Positions 18,245-26,635 of a stretch of DNA of 64,000 nt are shown in pieces. The notes under the pieces are model-generated. The model ran no database searches. It was given only the letters and a program-made list of their open reading frames with translations, and was not told the origin of the DNA. This DNA is from Uliginosibacterium flavum (GTDB taxonomy: Bacteria > Pseudomonadota > Gammaproteobacteria > Burkholderiales > Rhodocyclaceae), in assembly GCF_040566545.1 (NCBI RefSeq), contig NZ_JBEWZI010000008.1, positions 124,001 through 188,000 on the forward strand, in the 5' to 3' direction. The position numbers were made by a program, and so were the translations under genes. Position 1 is the stretch's first letter. Each line of letters opens with the position of its first letter.

Positions 18245-19298
18245 CGCAATGCGCAAGCCTTCCACCTCCCAAAGCCCCGCCCGCCGCGCCTGGCAGCGCT
18301 TCAAGTCCAATCATCTGGGCTACTGGAGCCTGCTGATTTTCGGGGGACTGTTCGTGATCAGTCTGGCGGCCGAGCTGCTCTCCAACGACAAGCCGATTCT
18401 GGCGCGCTACGAGGGCCACTGGTATGCGCCTATCGTACAGACCCTACCCGAGACGACTTTCGGCGGCGATTTCCACACGCCCACGGATTACCTCGACCCC
18501 TTCATCCGCGCGCAATTTGCCAAGCCCGGCAACTTCGCGCTGTTCCCGCCCAATCCCTATCACTACAGCAGCATCAACTATTTCTCGGCCGAACCGAATC
18601 CGGCGCAGCCCAGCCAAGCCAACTGGGTCGGCACCGATGACCGGGGCCGCGACCTGCTGGCCCGCCTGCTTTACGGCTTCCGCGTTTCGGTGCTGTTTGC
18701 GCTGGCCGTCACCGCGCTGTGTGCCGTCTGGGGCGTCGTCTACGGTGCGATCCAGGGCTTCTTTGCTGGCTGGACGGATATCGGCATGGAACGCGCCGTC
18801 GAGATCTGGGGCGCCATGCCGGTGCTCTACATGCTGATCATCTTCTCCGCCCTGTTCTCGCCCAGCATTCCGCTGCTCGTGACGCTGATCGCGGCCTTCG
18901 GCTGGCTGGGCATCGCCGCCTACGTGCGCGCCGAATTCCTGCGCAACCGTACGCTGGATTACGTGCGCGCCGCCCGCGCCCTGGGCCAGAGCAAGCGCAA
19001 GATCATCTTCCGCCACATCCTGCCTAACGCCCTGACGCCGGTCGTGACCCTGATTCCCTTCGAAATGGCCGGAGCCATCGGTTCGCTGACCGCTCTGGAT
19101 TTCCTCGGCCTCGGCGCACCGCCCGGCACCCCCAGCCTCGGTGAGTTGCTGGCGCAGGGCAAGGCCAATCTGGATGCCTGGTGGATATCGCTGGCGACCT
19201 TCACGGTGCTGGTCGGCATGCTCCTGCTGCTGATCCTGATCGGCGATGCGCTGCGCGATGCGCTGGATCCGCGCAAGCAGATGGAGGACGCGGCATGA
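18237..19298 (+). CDS. yejE: Peptide ABC transporter permease YejE
   Basis: 353 residues, a DppC/OppC-type permease. An N-terminal helix (about 28-50) and a long periplasmic loop (to about 135) precede GTDDRGRDLLARLLYG, the hallmark entry to the core. The EAA loop is at YVRAARALGQSKRKIIFRHI near residue 245, followed by PNALTPVV. It pairs with YejB. Its start overlaps yejB by 8 bases and its TGA overlaps the ATG of yejF. Confidence 0.92.
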   Translation: MSDAMRKPSTSQSPARRAWQRFKSNHLGYWSLLIFGGLFVISLAAELLSNDKPILARYEGHWYAPIVQTLPETTFGGDFHTPTDYLDPFIRAQFAKPGNFALFPPNPYHYSSINYFSAEPNPAQPSQANWVGTDDRGRDLLARLLYGFRVSVLFALAVTALCAVWGVVYGAIQGFFAGWTDIGMERAVEIWGAMPVLYMLIIFSALFSPSIPLLVTLIAAFGWLGIAAYVRAEFLRNRTLDYVRAARALGQSKRKIIFRHILPNALTPVVTLIPFEMAGAIGSLTALDFLGLGAPPGTPSLGELLAQGKANLDAWWISLATFTVLVGMLLLLILIGDALRDALDPRKQMEDAA

Positions 19299-20905
19299 GT
19301 ACGCCCCTGCTCGAAGTCCGCGATCTGTCGATTGCCTTCGGCCCGCGCGAAGTCGTGCACAAAGCCTCCTTCACCCTTGCTGCGGGTGAAAAGCTGGCGC
19401 TGGTAGGCGAATCCGGCTCGGGCAAGACGGTCAGCGCGATGAGCTGCCTGCGCCTGATCGAAGCCGCGAAACTCTCCGGCAGCATCAAGTTCGAAGGCCG
19501 CGAAGTGCTGAGCATGAACGCGCGCGAGCTGCAGCAACTGCGCGGCGGCGAAATCGCGGTGATCTTTCAGGAACCGATGACGGCGCTGAATCCGGTGATG
19601 ACGGTCGGCGCTCAGATCGTCGAAACCCTGCAGCTGCACAAGGGTCTGAATCGCAGTGAGGCGCGCCAGCAGGCGATCGCTGCGCTGGAGCGCGTAGGTA
19701 TCACCGAAGCCGCGCGGCGCATCGACAGCTTCCCGCACCAACTCTCCGGCGGGCAGCGCCAGCGCGCGATGATCGCCATGGCCCTGGCCTGCGATCCGAA
19801 AGTACTGATCGCCGACGAACCGACGACGGCGCTGGATGTGACGATCCGCCACCAGATCCTCGACCTGCTGGATGAACTGCGCCGCGAGCGCGGTCTGGCG
19901 GTGCTGCTGATCACCCACGATCTGAATCTGGTGCGCCGCTTTGCCGACAAGGTGGTCGTCATGGAAAACGGCATTCTGGTGGAGCAAGGCCCGACAGCCG
20001 CGCTGATGGACGATCCGCAGCACCCCTATACGCAGAAGCTCGTCAATAGCCGGCCTCGGAGGGATGTGGCTGAAGCGGCGCGCGGTGCCTTGCTCTGCGC
20101 CGAGGGCGTGCGCGTCGACTATCCGGTTCCCCTGCCCGGCTTCAAGGGCTGGTTCAAGAAGGGAAGTTTCACCGCCGTCGAGCCCCTCAGCTTTCAGCTC
20201 TCGCCGGGTGAGACGCTCGGCGTGATCGGCGAATCCGGTTCGGGTAAAACTTCACTGGCCCTCGCACTCCTCAATCTCACGCCCGCGCAAGGCGTCGTGC
20301 GGCTGGGCAAGGAGCAATGGGGCGATGCGGGCAGCAAGGGACGGCGCGAACAGGAACGCTCGCTGCGCCAGCGCATTCAGGTTGTCTTTCAGGACCCCTT
20401 GTCTTCGCTCTCACCACGCATGACAATCGAACAGATCGTCGGTGAGGGGCTGGAAATCCACGCGCCAAAACTCCGGCCGACTCAGCGCCGTGAACGCGTG
20501 ATCGCCGCACTGCGGGATGTCGGCTTGCACGAGAACGACCGCATCGACACGCTGCTCGGGCGCTATCCGCACGAGTTTTCCGGCGGCCAGCGCCAGCGCA
20601 TCGCGATCGCCCGCGCGCTGATCGTGAAACCGCAGATCGTGGTGCTGGACGAGCCCACCAGCGCGTTGGATGTCACGATCCAGCAGCAGGTGCTCAAGCT
20701 GCTCGCCGACCTGCAGCGCAAGTACCGCCTTGCCTATGTGCTGGTCACCCATGACATCGACGTGATCCGCGCCATGGCACACACGGTGCTGGTGATGAAG
20801 GACAGCCGGGTTGTTGAATCCGGCAGCCTCGATGAAATCCTCAGCACGCCGCGCAGCGACTACACCCGCAGCCTGATTGCGAGCGCTGAGGCGTACATCT
20901 GCTGA
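19295..20905 (+). CDS. yejF: Peptide ABC transporter ATPase YejF, two fused nucleotide-binding domains
   Basis: 536 residues with two complete ABC domains. Each has a Walker A of GESGSGKT (about residues 36-43 and 310-317), an ABC signature (LSGGQRQRAMIAMAL and FSGGQRQRIAIARAL), and a Walker B ending DEPT. Each also carries the oligopeptide extension near its C-terminus (HPYTQKLVNS and the equivalent). One polypeptide thus powers the YejB/YejE channel. The start at ATG 19295 is set by the ATGA overlap with yejE. The operon is followed by a pair of palindromes at 20938-21051 that probably end transcription. Confidence 0.93.
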   Translation: MSTPLLEVRDLSIAFGPREVVHKASFTLAAGEKLALVGESGSGKTVSAMSCLRLIEAAKLSGSIKFEGREVLSMNARELQQLRGGEIAVIFQEPMTALNPVMTVGAQIVETLQLHKGLNRSEARQQAIAALERVGITEAARRIDSFPHQLSGGQRQRAMIAMALACDPKVLIADEPTTALDVTIRHQILDLLDELRRERGLAVLLITHDLNLVRRFADKVVVMENGILVEQGPTAALMDDPQHPYTQKLVNSRPRRDVAEAARGALLCAEGVRVDYPVPLPGFKGWFKKGSFTAVEPLSFQLSPGETLGVIGESGSGKTSLALALLNLTPAQGVVRLGKEQWGDAGSKGRREQERSLRQRIQVVFQDPLSSLSPRMTIEQIVGEGLEIHAPKLRPTQRRERVIAALRDVGLHENDRIDTLLGRYPHEFSGGQRQRIAIARALIVKPQIVVLDEPTSALDVTIQQQVLKLLADLQRKYRLAYVLVTHDIDVIRAMAHTVLVMKDSRVVESGSLDEILSTPRSDYTRSLIASAEAYIC

Positions 20906-20937
20906 TCTGGCCCGCAAAAATTCAGCGTGCCCTAACA

Positions 20938-21051
20938 TTCCCTCCCCTTTTAAGGGGGAGGGCAAGGGTGGGGGTAAAATTTTAAGTTAAGGACTGGCCT
21001 TGTTGAACGAGACAACCCCCATCCCAACCTTCCCCCTAAAAAGGGGAAGGA
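20938..21051. repeat. Composite palindromic repeat between yejF and dnaB
   Basis: Two short hairpins (CCCTCCCC...GGGGGAGGG at about 20940-20962 and CCTTCCCC...GGGGAAGG at about 21028-21050), each with an AT-rich loop, are flanked inside by GGGTGGGGGT and ACCCCCATCCC, making the whole an imperfect inverted repeat of about 114 bases. This resembles common intergenic REP/MITE-like elements. It sits between convergent genes, so it may end transcription from both sides. Confidence 0.6.
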
Positions 21052-21108
21052 GCCGTTTGGGCACACTCCACTCAGCGCTCCAACTTCATCAGGCTGGATC
21101 TACAAAGC

Positions 21109-22515
21109 TCAATACCCCGAGCTTTGCGCGTAGTTTTCGAAGCGCGTGTATTCGCCGATGAAGGTCAGCGGCACCACGCCGGTCGAGCCATTCCGGTGCT
21201 TACCGATGATCAGCTCGGCCTTGCCCTTGTCTTCGGTGTCCGGATTGTAGATCTCGTCCCGATACACGAACATGATGATGTCGGCATCCTGCTCCAGAGC
21301 GCCGGATTCGCGCAGATCGGACATCACCGGACGCTTGTTGGGACGCTGTTCAAGGCTTCGGTTGAGCTGCGACAGGGCCATGATCGGCACGTGCAATTCC
21401 TTGGCCAGCGACTTCACCGAACGCGAAATTTCCGACAGCTCGGCGGCGCGGTTGTCGCTTTCCTTGTGCGAAGTCATCAGCTGCAAGTAGTCGATGACGA
21501 TCAGGCCGAGCTTGCCATGCTGGCGATGCAGTCGCCGCGCCCGCGCCCGCAAGTCGATCGGATTGAGGCCTGGCGTTTCATCGATATAGATCGGCGCCTC
21601 GTGCAGCTTACCCAGCGCGTAGGACAGGCGCTGCCACTCGTCATCATTGAGCTTGCCGGTGCGCAGACGGTGCTGATCAAGCCGCCCGATGGACGAGATG
21701 AAACGCATCACGAGTTGAGTGGCCGGCATTTCCATCGAGAACACGGCTACCGGCAACTGGGCTTCCAGCGCCACGCTTTCGGCGATGTTCAGCGCGAACG
21801 AGGTCTTGCCCATACCGGGACGACCGGCGACGATGATCATGTCGGTCGGCTGCAAGCCGGAGGTCATCTGATCCAGATCGGCCAGGCCGGTCGGTACGCC
21901 AGTCACGGCCGCCGGATTGTCGCGGTCGTACAGTTCCTGGATGCGATCCACCACTTGCCCGAGTACGGGCTGGATGGGCACCAGGCCGGTGTTCTGCCGG
22001 CTGCCTTCGTCGCGAATGTTCAAGATATTGGCTTCAGCCTCGTCCAGAATCAGACTCGCATCGCGGCCGGACGGCGCCAGCGCCTTGGCGGCAATTTCAT
22101 CGCCCACGGTGACGAGTTTGCGCAGGATGGCCCGCTCGCGCACGATCTCGGCATAGCGGCGGATATTGGCCGCAGAGGGCGTGTTGTTGGCGATCTCGGC
22201 GATATAGGCCAGGCCGCCCACGTGCTGCGCATCGCCGCTTTTGTCGAGCGACTCGAACACCGTCACTACGTCGGCGGGCCGGCCCTGTTCGATCAACTTG
22301 GCGACGTGATGGAAAATCCGCCGGTGCTCGTCGCGATAGAAATCGACTTCCCGCACCAGATCCGCAATCCGGTCCCAAGCTGCGTTATCCAGCAGCACCC
22401 CGCCGATCAATGCCTGCTCGGCTTCTACCGAGTGCGGCGGAAGCTTGAGCGCCGCCATCTGTGGATCAAAGCTGGGGGGCTGATTGGAAAAGTCGTTGTC
22501 GCGAGAGCGGGCCAT
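21109..22515 (-). CDS. dnaB: Replicative DNA helicase DnaB
   Basis: 468 residues, normal family length. The N-terminal DnaB domain (about 25-130) begins PHSVEAEQALIGGVLLDN, the primase-interacting collar. The C-terminal RecA-like motor has the Walker A GRPGMGKTS, with the catalytic Lys at residue 237, Walker B LIVIDYLQLM near 345 and the arginine-finger region near KHRNG, close to the C-terminus. It unwinds DNA ahead of the replisome as a ring hexamer. Usual neighbours such as rplI are absent on this side. It lies downstream of ispF on the same strand, separated by about 200 bases filled with repeat arms. Confidence 0.97.
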   Translation of the reverse strand: MARSRDNDFSNQPPSFDPQMAALKLPPHSVEAEQALIGGVLLDNAAWDRIADLVREVDFYRDEHRRIFHHVAKLIEQGRPADVVTVFESLDKSGDAQHVGGLAYIAEIANNTPSAANIRRYAEIVRERAILRKLVTVGDEIAAKALAPSGRDASLILDEAEANILNIRDEGSRQNTGLVPIQPVLGQVVDRIQELYDRDNPAAVTGVPTGLADLDQMTSGLQPTDMIIVAGRPGMGKTSFALNIAESVALEAQLPVAVFSMEMPATQLVMRFISSIGRLDQHRLRTGKLNDDEWQRLSYALGKLHEAPIYIDETPGLNPIDLRARARRLHRQHGKLGLIVIDYLQLMTSHKESDNRAAELSEISRSVKSLAKELHVPIMALSQLNRSLEQRPNKRPVMSDLRESGALEQDADIIMFVYRDEIYNPDTEDKGKAELIIGKHRNGSTGVVPLTFIGEYTRFENYAQSSGY

Positions 22516-22551
22516 GGGCGTTTCGGTTTTTCTAAAGAACGGAGTTTAACT

Positions 22552-22705
22552 GCTGCAGGAAGGCAGCGTGCGCCGAAAGTAGCGCAATGCGGAGAGGCGC
22601 GCTCAGCAAAGCGCTTCAGGCATGCCTGCAGCACAGAACCGCCCAGCGGGCCTGAACAGGCAGGCCGCTTGTAGAGCAATGCTGAAAGCGGCTCTTCAGG
22701 CAGCG
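22552..22705. repeat. Cluster of palindromic repeat arms between ispF and dnaB
   Basis: The spacer is packed with partial copies of the dispersed repeat: CTTCAGGCATGCCTGCAG near 22614-22631, GGCCTGAACAGGCAGGCCGC near 22649-22668, and a full right arm GCGGCTCTTCAGGC at 22688-22701. This probably reflects serial insertion or decay of several copies. No gene is visible. Confidence 0.5.
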
Positions 22706-22716
22706 TTACCCGGCGT

Positions 22717-23202
22717 TCAAATGCGCGCTAGCAAAGCCACCGCCTGCGTCGCAATGCCTTCGCCACGCCCCAGATGGCCGAGCTTCTCGTTGGTCTTGGC
22801 CTTGACGTTGACGCAGTCTGGCGCGACGCCCAGATCGGCGGCGATATTGAGCACCATCGCCGGCGCATGCGGCGCCATCTTCGGCGCCTGCGCAATGATC
22901 GTAGCATCCACGTTCACCACCAGCCAACCTGCCTCGCGCACCCGGCGCATGGCTTCGCGCAACAGTTCACGGCTGTCGGCGCCGGCATGCGCCGGATCGG
23001 TATCCGGAAACAGCCGGCCGATGTCGCCCAGACCTGCAGCACCAAGAATCGCGTCGGTAATCGCGTGCAGCAAGGCGTCGGCATCCGAGTGGCCAAGCAA
23101 GCCTTTGTCATGCGGAATCTCGACACCGCCAAGAATCAGCTTGCGCCCCTCGACCAGACGATGCACATCCAGCCCCTGACCAATCCTGAAGGGAAAGCTC
23201 AT
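22717..23202 (-). CDS. ispF: 2-C-methyl-D-erythritol 2,4-cyclodiphosphate synthase
   Basis: 161 residues. It cyclises CDP-ME 2-phosphate to MEcPP in the non-mevalonate isoprenoid pathway. Metal ligands Asp12 and His14 lie in GLDVHR. The segment LGHSDADALLHAITDAILGA and then GDIGRLFPDTD supply the third ligand His and the substrate loop. The C-terminal KTNEKLGHLGRGEGI is the cytidine-binding stretch. ATG 23202 overlaps the stop of ispD by four bases, so the two are translationally coupled. ATG is chosen because it gives the family N-terminus. Confidence 0.96.
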   Translation of the reverse strand: MSFPFRIGQGLDVHRLVEGRKLILGGVEIPHDKGLLGHSDADALLHAITDAILGAAGLGDIGRLFPDTDPAHAGADSRELLREAMRRVREAGWLVVNVDATIIAQAPKMAPHAPAMVLNIAADLGVAPDCVNVKAKTNEKLGHLGRGEGIATQAVALLARI

Positions 23203-23891
23203 TTCGTACTCCTTGCATGCAGAATCTGCGCGGCCAGCGCCAGATCCTGCGGGTAAGTCACCTTGAAATTGGTCGCATCGGCCGCCACCAGACGCGGGGC
23301 CAGTCCGAGTGCTTCGATGGCACCAGCCTCGTCGGTCACGCCGGGGCAAGCCGCCAGCGCCCGACTCAGCAAAGCATGCCGGAACATCTGCGGTGTCTGC
23401 GCCTGCCACAGGCCATCGCGCGCCACCGTAGCAGCCACGCGCGCGGCGCCATCGGCGCGCTTGAGGGTGTCGGCCACCGGCACAGCCAGCAGGCCACCGA
23501 CAGGATCCTCCGCCAGCGTATCAATCAGGGCATCGACCTGCGCCACGGACAGACAGGCACGCGCCGCGTCATGCACCAACATCCAGTCTTCCGCCGCGAC
23601 CTGACCCGCTACTGCCGAAAGACCATTGCTGACGCTCTGCGCCCGCGTCGCACCGCCCACCCGCAAGACCTGCAAGCGAGTGCCGAAAGTGGACCAGTCA
23701 AAACTTTCCCACCACTCGTCTTCAGGCGAAAGCACCACGAACACCTTGGCAATGCGTGGCACTGCGGCCAAAGCGGCGATGGCGTGCCAAAGCAAAGGCT
23801 TGCCGCACAGCGCCAGATACTGTTTGGGCTGCTCGGCACCCATGCGGCTGCCGCTACCGGCAGCGGGAACGATGGCGAAATAGCGTGTCAT
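23199..23891 (-). CDS. ispD: 2-C-methyl-D-erythritol 4-phosphate cytidylyltransferase
   Basis: 230 residues. It makes CDP-ME from MEP and CTP, the step two before IspF. The N-terminal nucleotide loop VPAAGSGSRMGAEQPKQYL is clear. VHDAAR near residue 105, QTPQMF near 150 and TDEAGAIEALG near 170 complete the active site. The frame extends upstream through a heptanucleotide repeat, but only the ATG at 23891 gives the family start. No Shine-Dalgarno is visible just before it: the preceding bases are CTTCTTC and the repeat. That makes the leader unusual. Confidence 0.95.
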   Translation of the reverse strand: MTRYFAIVPAAGSGSRMGAEQPKQYLALCGKPLLWHAIAALAAVPRIAKVFVVLSPEDEWWESFDWSTFGTRLQVLRVGGATRAQSVSNGLSAVAGQVAAEDWMLVHDAARACLSVAQVDALIDTLAEDPVGGLLAVPVADTLKRADGAARVAATVARDGLWQAQTPQMFRHALLSRALAACPGVTDEAGAIEALGLAPRLVAADATNFKVTYPQDLALAAQILHARSTK

Positions 23892-23897
23892 GAAGAA

Positions 23898-23945
23898 GTG
23901 CTGAGTGCTGAGTGCTGAGTGCTGAGTGCTGAGTGCTGAGTGCTG
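23898..23945. repeat. Heptanucleotide tandem repeat upstream of ispD
   Basis: Six exact copies of GTGCTGA plus six bases of a seventh run without interruption. The tract ends seven bases from the ispD start codon, so it occupies the leader and the place where a ribosome-binding site would sit. Because 7 is not a multiple of 3, a copy-number change shifts the upstream frame but not the native one. Confidence 0.9.
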
Positions 23946-23980
23946 CAATTATGCGGCAAGCGCCAACAAATTTCGGGCGT

Positions 23981-24009
23981 AAAAAAACCGGGCGCTTAGG
24001 CCCGGTTTT
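23981..24009 (-). terminator. Intrinsic terminator downstream of ftsZ
   Basis: A stem AACCGGGC / GCCCGGTT with a 6-base loop lies about 105 bases after the ftsZ stop. On the minus strand it is followed by seven T residues, and on the plus strand by TTTT. It separates the dcw cluster from ispD-ispF, so ispD needs its own promoter between here and 23891. Confidence 0.8.
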
Positions 24010-24111
24010 CTGTCCTGTTCAGAAGCGCCAAGACCGCGAAGACGAGGCGCAGATCAGTGCTATTGCACGGCAAGCCGAAGTCGACAAAGGTATTGGCGCT
24101 TATGGACAGGA

Positions 24112-25254
24112 TCAGTCAGCTTGCTTGCGCAGGAAGGCTGGAATGTCGTAAGTGCCGATCCCGTTTTCGCTCATCGCCTGCACCGTGCTGCGGGTGCTGC
24201 GGCGAATCACGGCCGGCATGGCCAGATCGTCGTAATTGACTTCCATCGACACGTTATCCGTACCGGTCTTGACCATCTGGATCACTGGCTGACGCGCGAC
24301 CACACGGCCAGCACCCAAGCCAGTAGCCAAGACGGTCACGCGAATGCTGTCTTCCATGAAGTCATCAAACACCGTGCCGTAGAACACGGTCGCATCTTCA
24401 GTCGCAAAGGCGCGCACGGTCTGCACGGCTTCACGCACTTCACTCATTTTCAGCGAACGGCTGGCAGTGATGTTGATCAGCACGCCACGCGCACCGGACA
24501 ACTCGACACCCTCCAGCAACGGGCTCGCCGCGGCCTGCTCGGCAGCGATACGCGCGCGATCCATGCCGGAGGCCTCAGCGGAGCCCATCATGGCACGACC
24601 CATCTCGGCCATCAGCGTACGCACGTCCTGGAAGTCGACGTTCACCAGACCGGGCACATTGATGATCTCGGCGATACCACCAACAGCCTTGCGCAGCACG
24701 TCGTCAGCATTGCGGAAACACTCTTCCATGCTGGCGTCGTCGCCATAGACTTCCATCAGCTTGTCGTTGAGGACCACGATCAGCGAATCGACATGCTTGG
24801 AAAGCTCTTCCACGCCGCTATCGGCAACACGGAAACGATTCTCGAAATCGAAAGGCTTGGAAACCACAGCCACGGTCAGGATGCCGAGTTCCTTGGCAAT
24901 CTCGGCTACGACCGGCGCTGCGCCAGTGCCCGTTCCGCCGCCCATGCCGGCAGTGATGAAAACCATGTGTGCGCCCTGCAGCGCAGCGACGATGGCATCG
25001 CGGGCTTCGAGGGCTTCAGCACGACCGGCTTCAGGCTTGGCACCTGCGCCGAGACCCGACTGGCCCAACTGAATTTTGCGGGAGGCGAGCGAGCGCTTGA
25101 GCGCCTGCGCATCGGTGTTGGCGCAGATGAACTCGACGCCCTGCACACCCTCGCGAATCATGTGATCCACTGCATTGCCACCAGCACCGCCGACACCGAT
25201 CACTTTGATGACAGTACCAGTCGATTCTTTTTCGACAATCTCGATCAGATCCAT
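24112..25254 (-). CDS. ftsZ: Cell division GTPase FtsZ
   Basis: 380 residues. The GTPase core shows GVGGAGGNAVDHM near residue 20, NTDAQAL near 45 and the tubulin signature GMGGGTGTGAAPVVA near 107. The T7-loop region DFQDVRTLM near 210 completes the GTP site between subunits. A variable linker leads to the C-terminal peptide YDIPAFLRKQAD, which contacts FtsA and other partners. It forms the Z-ring. AAGGAG sits five bases before ATG 25254. It is the last gene of the dcw cluster, separated from ftsA by 151 bases that probably hold an extra promoter. Confidence 0.98.
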   Translation of the reverse strand: MDLIEIVEKESTGTVIKVIGVGGAGGNAVDHMIREGVQGVEFICANTDAQALKRSLASRKIQLGQSGLGAGAKPEAGRAEALEARDAIVAALQGAHMVFITAGMGGGTGTGAAPVVAEIAKELGILTVAVVSKPFDFENRFRVADSGVEELSKHVDSLIVVLNDKLMEVYGDDASMEECFRNADDVLRKAVGGIAEIINVPGLVNVDFQDVRTLMAEMGRAMMGSAEASGMDRARIAAEQAAASPLLEGVELSGARGVLINITASRSLKMSEVREAVQTVRAFATEDATVFYGTVFDDFMEDSIRVTVLATGLGAGRVVARQPVIQMVKTGTDNVSMEVNYDDLAMPAVIRRSTRSTVQAMSENGIGTYDIPAFLRKQAD

Positions 25255-25405
25255 ATGCGCTCCTTTGCTGCCGAAGTAAAAGTATTTTGACCGGAATCAA
25301 AACACCCTAAATGTAGTATATGGACCCGGAGTGTACTACTAAATACGCCGGGCGAATACAACTTATTCCCGAACGGCCATACATCCCGCTCAAGTCCGTG
25401 TCGCA
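25255..25405 (-). promoter_or_regulatory. ftsA-ftsZ spacer with candidate ftsZ promoter
   Basis: This is one of the few long gaps in the cluster. On the minus strand a good minus-10 element TATACT lies at 25320-25315 with no strong minus-35. Next to it GTAGTA (25313-25318) and TACTAC (25334-25339) form an inverted repeat overlapping the minus-10, which could be an operator. A dedicated ftsZ promoter is common in other bacteria; here it is inference. Confidence 0.35.
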
Positions 25406-26635
25406 TCAGAAATTTTTCTCGAACCAGGACTTCATGCGTTCAAAAGAGTGACGGAAACTTCGCGTATCCCGTGCCTGTAAACCACGCCTGCGCTGGGCTG
25501 CGCCTTCAAGCACCAGGCCCATCACGTTGGCGTATTGCGGCTGACACACCACGTCGGCCAATGAGCCTTGATAGGCCGGCACACCAACGCGCACAGGCAC
25601 ATGAAACACTTCGTCGCCCAGCTCGCAAATGCTCACCAGCTGCGCCGTGCCACCACTCAAGACCAGGCCTGAAGACAGCAATTCTTCGTAACCACTGCGA
25701 CGTAACTCGCCCTGCACCAACTCGAACAACTCCTGCACGCGCGGCTGAATCACTGCGGCCAGGCTTTCCCGCGTCAATCGACGCGAGGGACGATCCCCTA
25801 CGCTTGGCACATCAATCGCCTCGCTCGGATCTACCAGATGCTGCATGGCCACGCCGTAATCCAGCTTGATGCCCTCCGCTTCGGCGGTCGGCGTACGCAA
25901 AGCCATGGCGATATCGTTGGTAATCTGGTCGCCGGCGATTGGAATCACCGCGGTGTGACGAATCGCGCCTTGGGTGAAAACGGCGATATCGGTAGTGCCG
26001 CCGCCGATATCCACCAGACACACGCCCAGATCCTTTTCATCTTCTGACAAAGTCGAAAAACTCGACGCCAGCGGCTGCAGCACCAGGTCCACCACTTCCA
26101 GACCGCAGCGGCGCACACACTTAACCAGATTTTGTGCGGCCGAAACAGCGCCGGTGATGATGTGGACTTTGACTTCCAGCTTCACGCCACTCATGCCGAT
26201 CGGCTCACGCACGCCGTCCTGGCCGTCGATGATGAATTCCTGAGTCAGGATGTGCAGGATCTGCTGATCTGCCGGGATCGGCATCGCGCGCGCCACTTCG
26301 ATCACCCGCTCCACATCCAGCGGCGTAACTTCCTTGTCCTTGATCGCCACCATGCCATTCGAGTTGAAGCTGCGAATATGGCTGCCGGCGATGCCGGTAT
26401 AAACGTCGCGGATCTTGCAGTCGGCCATCAGCTCGACTTCCTGCACCACGCGGGATATCGCATCCACGGTGGCTTCGATATTCACCACCACGCCTTTTTT
26501 GAGACCAGACGAGGGCTGGGTCGCCACGCCAATGACCTCCAGACGGCCATCCGGGCGCAGCTCCGCCACCATCGCAGTCACCTTGGACGTCCCCACATCC
26601 AGGCCGACGATCAGATCCTTGCTGTCTTTGCTCAT
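25406..26635 (-). CDS. ftsA: Cell division protein FtsA
   Basis: 409 residues, an actin-fold ATPase that tethers FtsZ to the membrane. The phosphate-1 loop is GLDVGTSKVTAMVAE near residue 14, and phosphate-2 is LVDIGGGTTDIAVF near 205. The 1C domain specific to FtsA lies between. The C-terminus SFERMKSWFEKNF is the amphipathic membrane-targeting helix. ATG 26635 overlaps the ftsQ stop (ATGA). Confidence 0.97.
   Translation of the reverse strand: MSKDSKDLIVGLDVGTSKVTAMVAELRPDGRLEVIGVATQPSSGLKKGVVVNIEATVDAISRVVQEVELMADCKIRDVYTGIAGSHIRSFNSNGMVAIKDKEVTPLDVERVIEVARAMPIPADQQILHILTQEFIIDGQDGVREPIGMSGVKLEVKVHIITGAVSAAQNLVKCVRRCGLEVVDLVLQPLASSFSTLSEDEKDLGVCLVDIGGGTTDIAVFTQGAIRHTAVIPIAGDQITNDIAMALRTPTAEAEGIKLDYGVAMQHLVDPSEAIDVPSVGDRPSRRLTRESLAAVIQPRVQELFELVQGELRRSGYEELLSSGLVLSGGTAQLVSICELGDEVFHVPVRVGVPAYQGSLADVVCQPQYANVMGLVLEGAAQRRRGLQARDTRSFRHSFERMKSWFEKNF

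Noticed and set aside
21124..22674. A 516-codon plus-strand frame opposite dnaB
   Set aside because: Antisense shadow of dnaB with no recognisable domain.
23898..23945. Tandem repeat considered as a CRISPR array or as an N-terminal extension of IspD
   Set aside because: Units are 7 bases with no spacers, and the extension (repeated QHSALST) is not part of the IspD family.
24121..25290. A 389-codon plus-strand frame opposite ftsZ
   Set aside because: Shadow of ftsZ, His-rich and without domain.
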